Shown one piece after another: positions 34,426 to 44,216 of a stretch of DNA of 64,000 nt (position 1 is the stretch's first letter; every line of letters starts with the position of its first letter). The notes under the pieces are model-generated. The model did not search any database. It had not been told where the DNA came from and saw only the letters and a list, made by a program, of their open reading frames with translations. Position numbers and translations under genes: made by a program. The stretch is from an uncultured Lachnospiraceae bacterium (lineage in GTDB: Bacteria; Bacillota; Clostridia; Lachnospirales; Lachnospiraceae). The DNA is taken from positions 54,674 to 118,673 of the forward strand of contig CAJUHJ010000007.1 of NCBI GenBank assembly GCA_910586355.1, written 5' to 3'.

Positions 34426-36315
34426 TTACCTTCCTGTCTTTTTCTTCTTATGAATATTTCGAATTGTCTTTTTCTTTTTTTGTTTTGCCGAAAGGTTTGG
34501 TTTTGGAGCCATTTCGCCTTTTCTTGGACGGATAAAACATTTTTTGTCAAAACCAATCAAATCTTCCCTTCCGGCTTTTATTAACGCTTCCCGCACCAAC
34601 TCATAATTTTTAGGATTCCGGTATTGAATCAGCGCCCTCTGCATTGCTTTTTCATGCGGATTTACCGCTGCATATACCGGTTTCATTGTACGCGGGTCGT
34701 ATCCGGTATAATACATACAGGTTGAAATCGTAGACGGCGTTGGATAAAAATCCTGCACCTGCTGCGGCATATATCCAATATCTCTTAGATATTGGGCAAG
34801 CTCTACCGCTTCTTTTAAGGAAGACCCCGGATGCGAAGACATCAGATACGGCACTAAATACTGCTTTTTCCCCAACGACTCATTTGTTTTTTGATAGGCA
34901 GCCGCAAATCTGTCGTAAACCTCCCGAGAAGGTTTCCCCATTTTTTCAAGCACCGTATTGCTGATATGCTCCGGCGCCACTTTTAACTGCCCGCTGACAT
35001 GATGCATACAAAGTTCTTTCAAAAAAGTATCGTCTTTGTCATAAATCAAATAGTCGTACCGGATACCTGAACGGATAAATACTTTTTTCACATTCGGAAG
35101 CTCCCTTAATTTTCTGAGCAATTCCAAATAATCGGTATGGTCTATTTCCAGATTTTTACAGGGTGTTGGAAACAAACACTGCTTCTTATCGCAGACGCCT
35201 GATTTTACCTGCTTTTTACAAGACGGCTTTCTAAAATTTGCCGTAGGTCCTCCGACGTCATGGATATATCCTTTAAAATCCGGATCCCAAACCATGCTTT
35301 GCGCTTCGCTTATCATCGATTCATGGCTTCTTGCCTGAATCATTCTGCCCTGATGAAATGTCAACGCACAGAAATTACAGCCGCCGAAGCATCCCCTGCT
35401 GCTGACTAAACTAAACTGCACTTCAGAAATTGCCGGAACGCCTCCGTCTTTTTCATAAGAAGGATGATACGTCCGCATATAAGGAAGGGCATAAACCGAA
35501 TCCATCTCGCTTTGACTAAGCGGTTTGGCCGGAGGATTTTGTACAACAAATAACGCATCGTCATACGTTTCAAACATCCGCTTTCCATGAAACGGATCTG
35601 TATTGCAGTACTGCGTATAAAAACTTTTGGCATACGCCTTTTTCTTTTCTTTGACCTCCGTAAAATGCGGAAGCTCAATTGCGTCATAAATATTTTCCCG
35701 ATTTCTCGTTTTATAAACCGTACCGTCTACAAACGTCAAATCTTTTACCGCAATGCCGCTGTCTAATGCTTCTGCAATTTCTACAATACTGCGTTCTCCC
35801 ATTCCGTAAGAAATCAAATCCGCGCCGGAATCTAAAAGAATGGAACGCTTGATTTTATTCGACCAGTAATCGTAATGGGAAAGTCTTCTGAGACTTGCTT
35901 CAATTCCTCCAATGACAATCGGCGTATTTTTATATGTCCTGCGGATGAGATTACAATAAACAGTAACCGCGTAATCCGGCCGCTTTCCCATCACTCCTCC
36001 CGGCGTATAAGCATCATTTGGCCGCCGTTTTTTCGATACAAAATAATGGTTCACCATAGAATCCATGTTGCCGGAAGATACTAAAAACGCAAGACGCGGT
36101 TCTCCAAATACATCAATACTGTCCTCTTTTTTATAATCCGGCTGGGCAATGATGCACACAGAATATCCATGCGACTCTAACACACGTGAAATCACCGCAT
36201 GGCCAAACGAAGGATGATCCACATATGCATCTCCTATGACATATACAAAATCAGGCTGTTTTATCCCTCTTTCCAACATTTCTTCTTTTGTAACAGGCAA
36301 AAATCTTTTGTTCAT
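34426..36315 (-). CDS. YgiQ family radical SAM protein
   Basis: 629 residues of the UPF0313 / YgiQ family. N-terminal YVIGDAYVDHPSFGHAVISRV, radical SAM cluster CFGGCNFCALTFHQGR (C-x3-C-x2-C), IMYDVGGPTANFR-type IHDVGGPTANFRKPSC, and a cysteine-rich insert (KKQVKSGVCDKKQCLFPTPC). C-terminal DUF3362 (ACMYYTGYDP-type STCMYYTGYDPRTMKPV). The reaction is unknown. It ends in a basic tail of K/R/P. Family length is normal (about 600-700). 7 nt downstream of the HAD gene. Confidence 0.92.
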   Translation of the reverse strand: MNKRFLPVTKEEMLERGIKQPDFVYVIGDAYVDHPSFGHAVISRVLESHGYSVCIIAQPDYKKEDSIDVFGEPRLAFLVSSGNMDSMVNHYFVSKKRRPNDAYTPGGVMGKRPDYAVTVYCNLIRRTYKNTPIVIGGIEASLRRLSHYDYWSNKIKRSILLDSGADLISYGMGERSIVEIAEALDSGIAVKDLTFVDGTVYKTRNRENIYDAIELPHFTEVKEKKKAYAKSFYTQYCNTDPFHGKRMFETYDDALFVVQNPPAKPLSQSEMDSVYALPYMRTYHPSYEKDGGVPAISEVQFSLVSSRGCFGGCNFCALTFHQGRMIQARSHESMISEAQSMVWDPDFKGYIHDVGGPTANFRKPSCKKQVKSGVCDKKQCLFPTPCKNLEIDHTDYLELLRKLRELPNVKKVFIRSGIRYDYLIYDKDDTFLKELCMHHVSGQLKVAPEHISNTVLEKMGKPSREVYDRFAAAYQKTNESLGKKQYLVPYLMSSHPGSSLKEAVELAQYLRDIGYMPQQVQDFYPTPSTISTCMYYTGYDPRTMKPVYAAVNPHEKAMQRALIQYRNPKNYELVREALIKAGREDLIGFDKKCFIRPRKGEMAPKPNLSAKQKKKKTIRNIHKKKKTGR

Positions 36316-36322
36316 TGCTTCT

Positions 36323-36976
36323 CTACCAGACCTCTTTCATATCCTCATACGTTTCTATGTAATAATCGCTGATTTCCATTTTCTTTTCTCTTTGCGCGGC
36401 AGAATAAACATCCTCCACTGCACAGACTTTCATGCCGGCATTTTTTCCGGCTTCAATCCCTTTTACAATATCTTCAAATACCAGACATGCATCGGGTGCA
36501 ACGTCTAACTGTCTTGCCGCTTCTAAATACACATCCGGCGCCGGCTTTCCTTTTTTAACGGAACAAGACGTCACAATACAAGACATATATTCGTCAAAAT
36601 GATACGCATCATTGACAGCCTGAATTAATTCCCTGGAATTACTAGTGGCAATCCCCATTTTAATTCCCTTACTCTTTAACAGATCCAAAAATTCCAGTAC
36701 TCCCGGTTTTGGCTGTACTTCATAGCGGTATTTATGCCTGGCCATATGATTCCAGATTGACTTCAATTCTTCCACAGACTCGCTTAAATTGTAGTATTCC
36801 TTACAAAACTCAGCCGTCTCAGTAAAACTCATACCCTCAATTTTTTCCTGCAGATCGTCTTTATATTCAATTCCTCTTTCGCCCAAAAATTCAATATCAA
36901 TATCTCTCCATAACCCCATAGAATCCACTAAAGTGCCGTCTAAATCAAATATGACTGCCTCTATCTGTTCTAACAT
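36323..36976 (-). CDS. HAD family hydrolase (beta-phosphoglucomutase-like)
   Basis: 217 residues. HAD motif I FDLDGTLVDSM, motif II GIATSNSREL, motif III KKGKPAPDVYLEAA, motif IV VFEDIVKGIEAGKNAGM; the alpha-helical cap follows motif I. Subfamily is that of sugar-phosphate phosphatases or phosphoglucomutases; substrate unclear. Start ATG 36976 with AGGAG before it. It sits 10 nt after the M23 gene. Confidence 0.9.
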   Translation of the reverse strand: MLEQIEAVIFDLDGTLVDSMGLWRDIDIEFLGERGIEYKDDLQEKIEGMSFTETAEFCKEYYNLSESVEELKSIWNHMARHKYRYEVQPKPGVLEFLDLLKSKGIKMGIATSNSRELIQAVNDAYHFDEYMSCIVTSCSVKKGKPAPDVYLEAARQLDVAPDACLVFEDIVKGIEAGKNAGMKVCAVEDVYSAAQREKKMEISDYYIETYEDMKEVW

Positions 36977-36986
36977 TTTATTTCTC

Positions 36987-37619
36987 CTATTCAAAACAAA
37001 ATTTCAATTTATTTGATTCCAGTTCTTTTAAAAACGGATACGGATTATAACTTTTCTCCGTACCGTCTTCCTCATTCAAATAAATTCCAACATGCAGATG
37101 CACTGGAAAATATCCCGTCGTCCCTTCCACTTCACTATATCCGGTATCTCCCATAAACCCAAGCAATTCTCCGGCTTTTACTTCATCCCCAGCCTTTAAA
37201 CCCGGCGCATAATCGCTCAAATGCGCATAATAAAAATAAACCCCATGCGTACTGCGGATTCCAATCCGGTATCCTCCAAGACGAAGCCAGCCGATTTTTT
37301 CTACATAGCCATCTGAAATACTCACAACCGGATAATGCCCCCTCTTGTCAATACCTGCCATAATATCACAACCTTCGTGCGTACGTTCTCCGCCAAAATT
37401 ACGGCTCTGCATCCAACTGTCCCCAAACGTAACATTATATCCATTGGTATCATAGGAAGATTGGGGCACAGGAAAATATACAATATCCTCCCAGACTGCC
37501 GAAAGCACGTCTTTTGTTTTTTGCTGCGAATCTTCCCAAAAAGACCAAAACAGCCACGCATCCATCATCACTAAAAACAGAAACAGTAAAACATAAGAAC
37601 TATACTTACGCCAATTCAC
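36987..37619 (-). CDS. M23 family peptidase (LytM), membrane-anchored
   Basis: 210 residues: one N-terminal transmembrane helix (YVLLFLFLVMMDAWLFW) and an extracytoplasmic LytM domain. Zinc ligands are visible in THEGCDIMAG (H and D) and FPVHLHVGIYL (H-x-H), so it is catalytically complete. It should cut peptidoglycan cross-bridges or stems. The start is a GTG with no strong ribosome site, 5 nt after pepD. The start codon is less certain than the domain. Confidence 0.88.
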   Translation of the reverse strand: MNWRKYSSYVLLFLFLVMMDAWLFWSFWEDSQQKTKDVLSAVWEDIVYFPVPQSSYDTNGYNVTFGDSWMQSRNFGGERTHEGCDIMAGIDKRGHYPVVSISDGYVEKIGWLRLGGYRIGIRSTHGVYFYYAHLSDYAPGLKAGDEVKAGELLGFMGDTGYSEVEGTTGYFPVHLHVGIYLNEEDGTEKSYNPYPFLKELESNKLKFCFE

Positions 37620-37624
37620 AGATT

Positions 37625-39073
37625 CTATTTTAATCCGGCGAGAAGTTCTACCAAAAACTGATATACGCGTTCTGCTGATGCAATATTTAACCGTTCTTTC
37701 GGCGTATGAATATCAAAATTATCCGGTCCAAAAGAAACTGCGTCCAAATCTTTAATATTTTCATAAAATATCCCGCACTCAAGCCCGGCATGAATCGCTT
37801 CAAATACAGGTTCTTTTCCAAACATCTTTTGATACGTACCAGAAACAATCTCCCTTAAATTCGAATCTGCACAATATTCCCATGCCGGATAACTTCCTCC
37901 CACTTCGGCCGTTCCGCCCAAAAACCCCGCCAGCGCGGTTAATTTCTCAGACAGCTCTTTCTTACGGCTTTCTAGACTGCTGCGTACTGAAGAAGTCATC
38001 GTAAAATTTGTTTTTCCCAATTTCATAACTCCGGCATTTAAAGAAGTCTCTACCAGGCCTTTCATATTCATACTCATATGACAAATCCCGTTTGGCACAT
38101 TACGAAGATAAAACAAAATATTTTTCATGGAAGTTTCATCTAATATATCATATGTCTTTTCTTTAGACGCCGTAAGAGCCACAAAAAGATTCGGTTCACT
38201 GACTTTGTATTCGTTTTGCAAAATCTGTTCGATTTCTGCTGCATAACGCTTCAATGTTTCGATTTCTCCGGCAGATACGACAATCTCTGCTTTTGCCTGC
38301 CTTGGAATCGCATTATCTTTTAATCCGCCTTCTAAAGCGGCAATTCCAAAGGACATTCTTTGTTTGATATACTGTAATATTCTGCCAAGCTCAATCACTG
38401 CATTTGCATGTTCCTTGTCAATTTCACTCCCGGAATGTCCGCCAAAAAGACCGTCAAGCACAATCGACACGCATACTCCGTCCATGCTCCGATATACTGC
38501 CGGAAGCGTCGTCTTTACTGTCAGGCCTCCCGCACAGCTCGTCAAAAAATGTCCTTCTATATCGGAATCTATATTCAGTAGGATACGCCCGCTCAATTTG
38601 GAAAAATCCATTGCCATTGCCCCAAGCATCCCGACTTCTTCATTTGTCGTAAACACCGCTTCAATTTTGGGATGTTTTAACGAGTCATCTTCTAAAACAG
38701 AAAGGACATACGCAATTGCAATCCCATCGTCTGCGCCCAAAGTAGTTCCTTTTGCTTTTAAAAATCCATCTTCCACATAAAGGCTTAAGCCTTCTTTTTC
38801 CATATCAATTGCCGCACCTGATTCTTTTTCACAGACCATATCCATATGCCCCTGAATGATAACGGGCCCGCTCGCTTCGTATCCGGCAGAAGCCTCCTTT
38901 TTTATAATTACATTTCCTGACTTATCTTTAAAATACCAAAGACCTTTTTCTTTTGCAAAATTTGTCAAATAATGACTGATGGCTTCCGTATGATACGAGC
39001 CGTGTGGGATTTTGCTGATTTCTTCAAAATAATGAAAAACATTTTTCAACTGCACATGATCTAAAATACTCAT
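37625..39073 (-). CDS. pepD: Aminoacyl-histidine dipeptidase (PepD)
   Basis: 482-residue M20 family metallopeptidase, cytosolic dipeptidase. Zinc motifs: IIQGHMDMVCEK, LGADDGIAIAYVLSVLED, FTTNEEVGMLGAMAM, and HSGSEIDKEHANAV; near the end AIHAGLECGIF. The ATG at 39073 has GGAGGAAGCT; the frame upstream to 39085 is not used. A likely extended -10 (TGTTACAAT on the minus strand, 39096-39104) overlaps the ylbJ start. Confidence 0.94.
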   Translation of the reverse strand: MSILDHVQLKNVFHYFEEISKIPHGSYHTEAISHYLTNFAKEKGLWYFKDKSGNVIIKKEASAGYEASGPVIIQGHMDMVCEKESGAAIDMEKEGLSLYVEDGFLKAKGTTLGADDGIAIAYVLSVLEDDSLKHPKIEAVFTTNEEVGMLGAMAMDFSKLSGRILLNIDSDIEGHFLTSCAGGLTVKTTLPAVYRSMDGVCVSIVLDGLFGGHSGSEIDKEHANAVIELGRILQYIKQRMSFGIAALEGGLKDNAIPRQAKAEIVVSAGEIETLKRYAAEIEQILQNEYKVSEPNLFVALTASKEKTYDILDETSMKNILFYLRNVPNGICHMSMNMKGLVETSLNAGVMKLGKTNFTMTSSVRSSLESRKKELSEKLTALAGFLGGTAEVGGSYPAWEYCADSNLREIVSGTYQKMFGKEPVFEAIHAGLECGIFYENIKDLDAVSFGPDNFDIHTPKERLNIASAERVYQFLVELLAGLK

Positions 39074-39103
39074 AGCTTCCTCCATTTTCTAATATATTGT
39101 AAC

Positions 39104-40030
39104 ATGAAAAAAAATTATTTGATTCTCGTTTTATTACTCGTCATTATTTTATTTATTCTTACACACCCAACAATCTCAATGACTGCCGCCGCAAACGGGC
39201 TTTTGCTCTGGTATGAACAAATTCTGCCCTCGCTGCTTCCGCTTGCTATTTTATCTAACATCATGGTGTATTCCAATTATATGCAGATTGTTACAAAATA
39301 TTTGTATCCTCTGACAAAACACATCATCCCAACAAGTCAGAACGGATGCTTTGCGCTTATCGGCGGTATCCTGTTCGGCTTTCCAATGGGAAGTAAAATC
39401 AGCGCCGACCTCACAAAGCACAAAACAATATCAAAACAGGAAGGCGAACTCTTAGCTATTTGTTTTAATCAGTTAAGCCCCGTATTTATCAGCGGATATT
39501 TAATGACTTCAATCCTAAATATGCCTGATCTGATTTTGCCAAGTTATGCGGCGTTATATCTGCCGCCCCTTTTGTACGCTTTTTTTCAGCTAAAAAAACT
39601 GCGTCTGGCTAATACAAAAAATTCGGCATCTGATTCTCATTTGGATTTTCGAATCATTGATGCCGGTATTATGAATGGATTTGAAGCTTTAACGAAATTA
39701 GGGGGATATATTATCCTCTTCTCCATTTTTGCAGCCCTGCTCCATACCTATAATACGAGATATCCCCTGTTTAATCTGATTTGTACCGGGTTAGTCGAAG
39801 TAACCACCGGAATTTCTTATTTGAAAGAATCTGTGCTGCCACAGGAATGTGTATATGCGATTGCCATATTCTTTGCTTCATTTGGCGGATTCTGCGGTTT
39901 TGCCCAAACATGCTCTATGACAAGCGAATGTTCTTTCTCAAAAACACGCTACCTTGTCTGCCGTCTGTTTTTTGCCGCTTTCAGCAGTATATTAAGCTAC
40001 CTTCTTTGCCTGCTATTCCGAAATATCTGA
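39104..40030 (+). CDS. ylbJ: YlbJ-like membrane protein with nucleoside-recognition (Gate) domain
   Basis: 308 residues and about eight transmembrane helices; sequence GGILFGFPMGSKISADLTK and CFNQLSPVFISGYLM match the Gate domain of the sporulation integral membrane protein YlbJ. Beside rsmD (ylbH) and coaD (ylbI), as in Bacillus, which supports the call. The ATG has no Shine-Dalgarno, and only 30 nt separate it from the divergent pepD start. A TAATAT at 39090-39095 would place the transcript start almost on the ATG, so it may be leaderless. Its 3' end overlaps the convergent coiled-coil gene by 18 nt. Confidence 0.8.
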   Translation: MKKNYLILVLLLVIILFILTHPTISMTAAANGLLLWYEQILPSLLPLAILSNIMVYSNYMQIVTKYLYPLTKHIIPTSQNGCFALIGGILFGFPMGSKISADLTKHKTISKQEGELLAICFNQLSPVFISGYLMTSILNMPDLILPSYAALYLPPLLYAFFQLKKLRLANTKNSASDSHLDFRIIDAGIMNGFEALTKLGGYIILFSIFAALLHTYNTRYPLFNLICTGLVEVTTGISYLKESVLPQECVYAIAIFFASFGGFCGFAQTCSMTSECSFSKTRYLVCRLFFAAFSSILSYLLCLLFRNI

Positions 40031-40654
40031 AGCGTCTGACTGTACCGCCTCTAATGTCTCTATCGCGGAGCGCGGCGCAGACTCCTGCTTTGGAACCGTC
40101 TGTGGTTTTGGGCTCCCGGGCACAAGTTCCGAACGGTTTTCCACAATAATATCCAGATATTTCTTTAATGAATTCACCAAATTCTCCGTTCTTGCCCTGG
40201 ATGTCTCAATGGAGCCGGAAATTAACTCTTCCATATTTTTCAGCATATCATCCGTATAACTGATTGCTCCCAAACGAATTTCATTCGCATCATTTGTGGC
40301 GTGATCCATGATTTCCTGCGCCTGTTTTGTCGCAATTGCAACTACCTCGTTTGCCTGTGCATATGCCTGCTGCATAATCTCATGCTCGCTTACCATCTCG
40401 CTGTTTTGGAGCTTTGCCCGCTCTACAAGTTCTTCTGCCTTTGCATGGGCATTTGCTATAATCGCCTCTTCATTGCTGACAATCTTTTGATACCGCCTGA
40501 CTTCCTCAGGCACTTTCTGCCGCAGTTCCGCTATCAATTCGTCTATTGTCTCTTTGTTGACAATAATCCTGGCGCCGCTCGACAACGGCTGTACCTTACA
40601 GCCGTCTATGTACTCTTCAATTTCATCAATAATCTGTTCTATTCTGCTGTTCAT
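40013..40654 (-). CDS. Coiled-coil protein, ATPase subunit H/DivIVA-like
   Basis: 213 residues, strongly alpha-helical, with heptad-rich stretches: NAHAKAEELVERAKLQNSEM and QANEVVAIATKQAQEIMDHA. An N-terminal EQIIDEIEEYIDGC and a flexible C-terminal tail of P/Q/S. It resembles the 'V-type ATPase subunit H' and DivIVA-like proteins found beside coaD in Clostridia; no ATPase genes are nearby, so that name is only a resemblance. ATG 40654 has AAGGAG 8 nt upstream. 12 nt downstream of coaD. Confidence 0.8.
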   Translation of the reverse strand: MNSRIEQIIDEIEEYIDGCKVQPLSSGARIIVNKETIDELIAELRQKVPEEVRRYQKIVSNEEAIIANAHAKAEELVERAKLQNSEMVSEHEIMQQAYAQANEVVAIATKQAQEIMDHATNDANEIRLGAISYTDDMLKNMEELISGSIETSRARTENLVNSLKKYLDIIVENRSELVPGSPKPQTVPKQESAPRSAIETLEAVQSDASDISE

Positions 40655-40666
40655 CGCCAATACTCC

Positions 40667-41152
40667 TTACTTCTTAATATTGAACTTCTCATACACTCTG
40701 TCAACAAACTGTTTGGGAACAAATTTAGAAATATCACCGCCATATGCAGCAAACTCCCGTACCACGGAAGAACTCAGGTAGGAAAACTTCAAATTTGTAG
40801 TAAAAAAAATCGTCTCTGCTTTTGGATATTCTACATGATTGGTCTGGGCAATTTGAAGCTCATATTCAAAATCCGTCACCGCCCGCAGTCCCCGGACAAT
40901 AATTGTCGCACCGCTTTCCTTCATATAGTCTACTAAAAGACCGTCAAAAGAATCTACCGTCACATTTTTAAAATTCTTTGTTAGTTCTTTTAACATACTA
41001 ACACGTTCATCCACAGAAAACAATGAATTTTTCGTACTATTATTGAGTACCCCCACAATTAATTCATCAAAAACAGCCGAAGAACGTTCAATAATATCCT
41101 GATGTCCAAAAGTCACAGGATCAAAACTCCCCGGATAAATCGCTTTACTCAT
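40667..41152 (-). CDS. coaD: Pantetheine-phosphate adenylyltransferase
   Basis: 161-residue nucleotidyltransferase making dephospho-CoA. Signature [16 protein letters not shown] (T/HxGH) and [19 protein letters not shown], then [20 protein letters not shown]. Overlaps rsmD by 8 nt, the common rsmD-coaD pair. Confidence 0.98.
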   Translation of the reverse strand: MSKAIYPGSFDPVTFGHQDIIERSSAVFDELIVGVLNNSTKNSLFSVDERVSMLKELTKNFKNVTVDSFDGLLVDYMKESGATIIVRGLRAVTDFEYELQIAQTNHVEYPKAETIFFTTNLKFSYLSSSVVREFAAYGGDISKFVPKQFVDRVYEKFNIKK

Positions 41153-41708
41153 ACTTCCCCCTATATGTTATAAACATATGCACGTTTGTTTTGTACTTTT
41201 TCTCTTTTACAACAGTAAATCCCAATTCTTCTAAATAAGAAAAATCTGTGCCAAGCGCAGCTTCTACAATAATCAATGCTCCTTCTTTCAGCAAAGAGGA
41301 TGTTTTTAAATATTCCAGCACATGTTTTTCCAATAATTCCCCATAGGGCGGATCTAAAAACACAAGATCGAATTGATAGTTTCCTTCCATGGAACGCAGC
41401 GCCGGTCCAACGTCCATGCAAAGCAGTTTACATTCCTTTTCCGATTTAGTGAACCGGATATTCTCCTGTATACACTCCGCTGCTTTTCTGGAATTATCTA
41501 CAAACACCACATACGCAGCGCCGCGGCTGACCGCCTCAAGGCCAATCTGCCCGCTGCCTGCAAATAAATCCAAAAAATAACTTCCATAAATCTCATTTTG
41601 TATCATATTAAATAATGTTTCTTTGATACGGTCCGTTGTAGGGCGTACCTCTTTTCCCAAAACAGTTTTCAGCGGCAGCCTTCGTTTACTTCCCGCAATA
41701 ATTCTCAT
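41145..41708 (-). CDS. rsmD: 16S rRNA (guanine(966)-N2)-methyltransferase RsmD
   Basis: 187 residues. SAM-binding [20 protein letters not shown] and the N-methyltransferase motif [10 protein letters not shown]-terminal [15 protein letters not shown] with [18 protein letters not shown] 41708 follows GAGGAG; the frame to 41777 lies over cinA and is not used. It modifies G966 in the 30S head. Confidence 0.97.
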   Translation of the reverse strand: MRIIAGSKRRLPLKTVLGKEVRPTTDRIKETLFNMIQNEIYGSYFLDLFAGSGQIGLEAVSRGAAYVVFVDNSRKAAECIQENIRFTKSEKECKLLCMDVGPALRSMEGNYQFDLVFLDPPYGELLEKHVLEYLKTSSLLKEGALIIVEAALGTDFSYLEELGFTVVKEKKYKTNVHMFITYRGKYE

Positions 41709-41725
41709 AATAATCTCCTCTTTCG

Positions 41726-42190
41726 TTATTGCTGTATTGTCTGAATAATAAGCCTTAACGCTTCGCGTACAGCACAATTTCTGACAGCTTGTCTGTCCCC
41801 GGAAAATAAATGGCGTTCTACTTTCACATGGTCTTTATAGCAGCAGGCCAGATAAACGAGTCCTGCCGGTTTTTCTTTCGTACCACCGTCTGGCCCGGCA
41901 ATTCCAGTAGAAATAATCGAAATATCAGCATTTGCAGACTGCCTTGCTCCCCTGGCCATTTCTTCTGCTGTCTGGCTGCTGACCGCTCCATACCGCTCTA
42001 ACGTCTCATGGGAAACGCCAAGCAATTTTTCTTTCGCTTCATTCGAATACGTAATGTATCCTTCTTTGAACTGCCCGGAAATCCCCGGCACATTTACTAA
42101 AGTTGCTGCAATCAGCCCGCCGGTACAAGATTCTGCTGTTGTAATTGTTAAATTGTGTTTCATTAAAAGTTCTACTGCCTGCTGTTCCAT
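41726..42190 (-). CDS. CinA-type nicotinamide-nucleotide amidase
   Basis: 154 residues, the single-domain amidase (PncC-like) without the N-terminal MoaB/CinA-N domain. Motifs TTAESCTGGLIAATLV, FKEGYITYSNEAK and GIAGPDGGTKEKPAGLVYLA. ATG 42190 is preceded by TGGAGG; the GTG at 42202 is a second option. It deamidates NMN to nicotinate mononucleotide in NAD salvage. Between pgsA and rsmD on the same strand. Confidence 0.93.
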   Translation of the reverse strand: MEQQAVELLMKHNLTITTAESCTGGLIAATLVNVPGISGQFKEGYITYSNEAKEKLLGVSHETLERYGAVSSQTAEEMARGARQSANADISIISTGIAGPDGGTKEKPAGLVYLACCYKDHVKVERHLFSGDRQAVRNCAVREALRLIIQTIQQ

Positions 42191-42229
42191 CTTTTCCTCC
42201 ACAAATCCGTCCTTAATTTACTATGTTTA

Positions 42230-42772
42230 TTATTTTTGCTCTTTTAGAACTTGTTTATTCTTAAAGATATAATCAATCAGTGAAATCAAGGTAAGAAGCA
42301 GAGCAGTATACGTTAAAATAACGCCGGCCGCCCTAAAATATACAGAGTCTATATCCAAAATAAGCACAATAATCATCAGTATCTGAAATGTTGTTTTAAA
42401 TTTTCCCCAATAACTTGCAGCAATGACAACTCCGTTGTCAGATGCTACCAGCCGAAATCCGCTGATAATAAATTCCCTGCTCATAATAATAATAACAATC
42501 CATCCATCCAGCTGCCCCGTCTCTACCAGGCAAATCATTGCCGCACAGACCAATAATTTATCTGCCAAAGGATCCATAAACTTCCCAAAATTCGTGACAA
42601 GATTGTATTTCCGGGCAATTTTTCCATCCGCAAAATCGGTCAGGCTTGCTATAATAAAAATGGCGGCCGCTATATATTTCCCATATTCCGTCAATTCCGG
42701 AAGTAATAGAAAAACAACAAAAAACGGAATCAGCAAAATGCGGCAGATTGTCAGTTTATTTGGCAAATTCAT
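42230..42772 (-). CDS. pgsA: CDP-diacylglycerol-glycerol-3-phosphate 3-phosphatidyltransferase
   Basis: 180 residues, four or so membrane helices. The CDP-alcohol phosphotransferase motif D-G-x2-A-R-x8-G-x3-D-x3-D is visible as SLTDFADGKIARKYNLVTNF, continuing GKFMDPLADKLLV. First committed step of phosphatidylglycerol synthesis. Its ATG overlaps the rimO stop (4 nt), so they are coupled. Confidence 0.97.
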   Translation of the reverse strand: MNLPNKLTICRILLIPFFVVFLLLPELTEYGKYIAAAIFIIASLTDFADGKIARKYNLVTNFGKFMDPLADKLLVCAAMICLVETGQLDGWIVIIIMSREFIISGFRLVASDNGVVIAASYWGKFKTTFQILMIIVLILDIDSVYFRAAGVILTYTALLLTLISLIDYIFKNKQVLKEQK

Positions 42773-44094
42773 GGTATCAATTCTCCTATCAAATCATATT
42801 CGTATGCACCCGTAATTTTAACTTTCACAAAATCCCCCGTCATTAACATTTCTGACGTATGGATAAATACATATCCATCCACTTCCGGCGCGTCCCGATA
42901 CGTACGTCCCAGATAAACATTTTCATCCGCCACTTTTCCCTCAACAAACACCAGAAATTCTTTCCCCTTTAAATCCTCATTTTTATCGAAAGAAATCTCC
43001 TGCTGTAATTCCATTACTTGTTCCTGCCAACATAACTTTTGTTCTTCTTCTATTTGATTTTGAAATGTTTCTGCCAGTGTCCCCTCTTCCGGCGAATAGA
43101 CAAACGCGCCCAAACGGTCAAATTCCATATCATTCACAAACTGCATCAGTTCTTCATGCGTTTCGTCTGTTTCTCCTGGAAATCCGCAAATCAAAGTCGT
43201 CCGAAGACAAATATCCGGAATCTTCTCCCGCAGTTTTTGTATCATTGTGACAAGGTCTGCATGATTTGTCTTTCGCCCCATACGTTTTAATATTTCATCC
43301 GAAGAATGCTGAATGGGTATGTCCAAATAATGGCAGACTTTATTGTTGCGCACAATTGCCTCAATCAGCTCGTCATCAATTTCTTCCGGATAACAATACA
43401 AGATTCGAATCCATACCAAACCTTTGATTTGATTTAAACTGTCCAAAAGTTTTGCAAGCGTCTTTTTCCCATACAAATCGACGCCGTAAAGCGTAGTCTC
43501 CTGTGCGACCAGAATAATCTCTTTTACGCCCTGTAAGACCAGCCGCTTTGCCTGCTGCAAAAGCTCTTCTATGGGCACGCTCCGGTACGCTCCGCGAATT
43601 TTTGGAATAATACAATAACTGCAGCGCTTATTGCATCCCTCTGCAATCTTAAGGTAAGCATAATGCCCGCCCGTTGTCAAAGTTCTCTTTTGAATTCCTG
43701 GAAGCCCCTCTAAAGATTTAAAATTCTCGTACCGGACGCCGTCTAACACCTGACGGACTGCTTCTAAAATACTATCATAAGAATTAGTGCCAAGCACAGC
43801 GTCCACTTCAGGCAGTTCTTCTTTGATTTCCCGGCGGTATCTTTCCGCCAGACATCCCGTAACAATCAGCCCTTTTAACGTCCCCTGCTTTTTATATTCT
43901 GCCATTTCGAGTATGGTCTTTATACTTTCCTCTTTGGCGTCCCCAATAAAACAGCATGTATTGATAATGATAATGTCCGCCTGTGTTTCATCATCCGTAA
44001 TCGTGATACCGTCCTCACCATCCAAAAGCCCAAGCATATGCTCAGAATCTACCAGATTTTTGTCACAGCCTAAGGATATAAAAAATAATTTCAT
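42769..44094 (-). CDS. rimO: Ribosomal protein S12 methylthiotransferase RimO
   Basis: 441 residues. UPF0004 domain start FISLGCDKNLVDSEHMLG, the radical SAM motif EGCNKRCSYCIIPKIRG, DIPIQHSSDEILKRMGR, and a C-terminal TRAM domain. The -CDKNLVDSE- and -GxxNxRCSYC- forms distinguish RimO from MiaB (encoded separately here). It thiomethylates Asp of ribosomal protein uS12. ATG 44094 with GGAG; the longer reading begins at a TTG (44106). Confidence 0.96.
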   Translation of the reverse strand: MKLFFISLGCDKNLVDSEHMLGLLDGEDGITITDDETQADIIIINTCCFIGDAKEESIKTILEMAEYKKQGTLKGLIVTGCLAERYRREIKEELPEVDAVLGTNSYDSILEAVRQVLDGVRYENFKSLEGLPGIQKRTLTTGGHYAYLKIAEGCNKRCSYCIIPKIRGAYRSVPIEELLQQAKRLVLQGVKEIILVAQETTLYGVDLYGKKTLAKLLDSLNQIKGLVWIRILYCYPEEIDDELIEAIVRNNKVCHYLDIPIQHSSDEILKRMGRKTNHADLVTMIQKLREKIPDICLRTTLICGFPGETDETHEELMQFVNDMEFDRLGAFVYSPEEGTLAETFQNQIEEEQKLCWQEQVMELQQEISFDKNEDLKGKEFLVFVEGKVADENVYLGRTYRDAPEVDGYVFIHTSEMLMTGDFVKVKITGAYEYDLIGELIP

Positions 44095-44134
44095 ATGTTT
44101 CTCCAAATTGTCCTTCTTTGATACAAATGGGTTT

Positions 44135-44165
44135 TAAAAAGGATGTACGAATGTTGTACACCCCC
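44135..44165 (-). terminator. Terminator after rpoZ
   Basis: On the minus strand GGGTGTAC-N7-GTACATCC followed by five T. Separates the yicC-remA-gmk-rpoZ transcript from rimO. Confidence 0.65.
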
Positions 44166-44216
44166 TCTTTCAATTAATTATATGATTTGGTAACGTTTCA
44201 GGTGAAAACAAACTCG

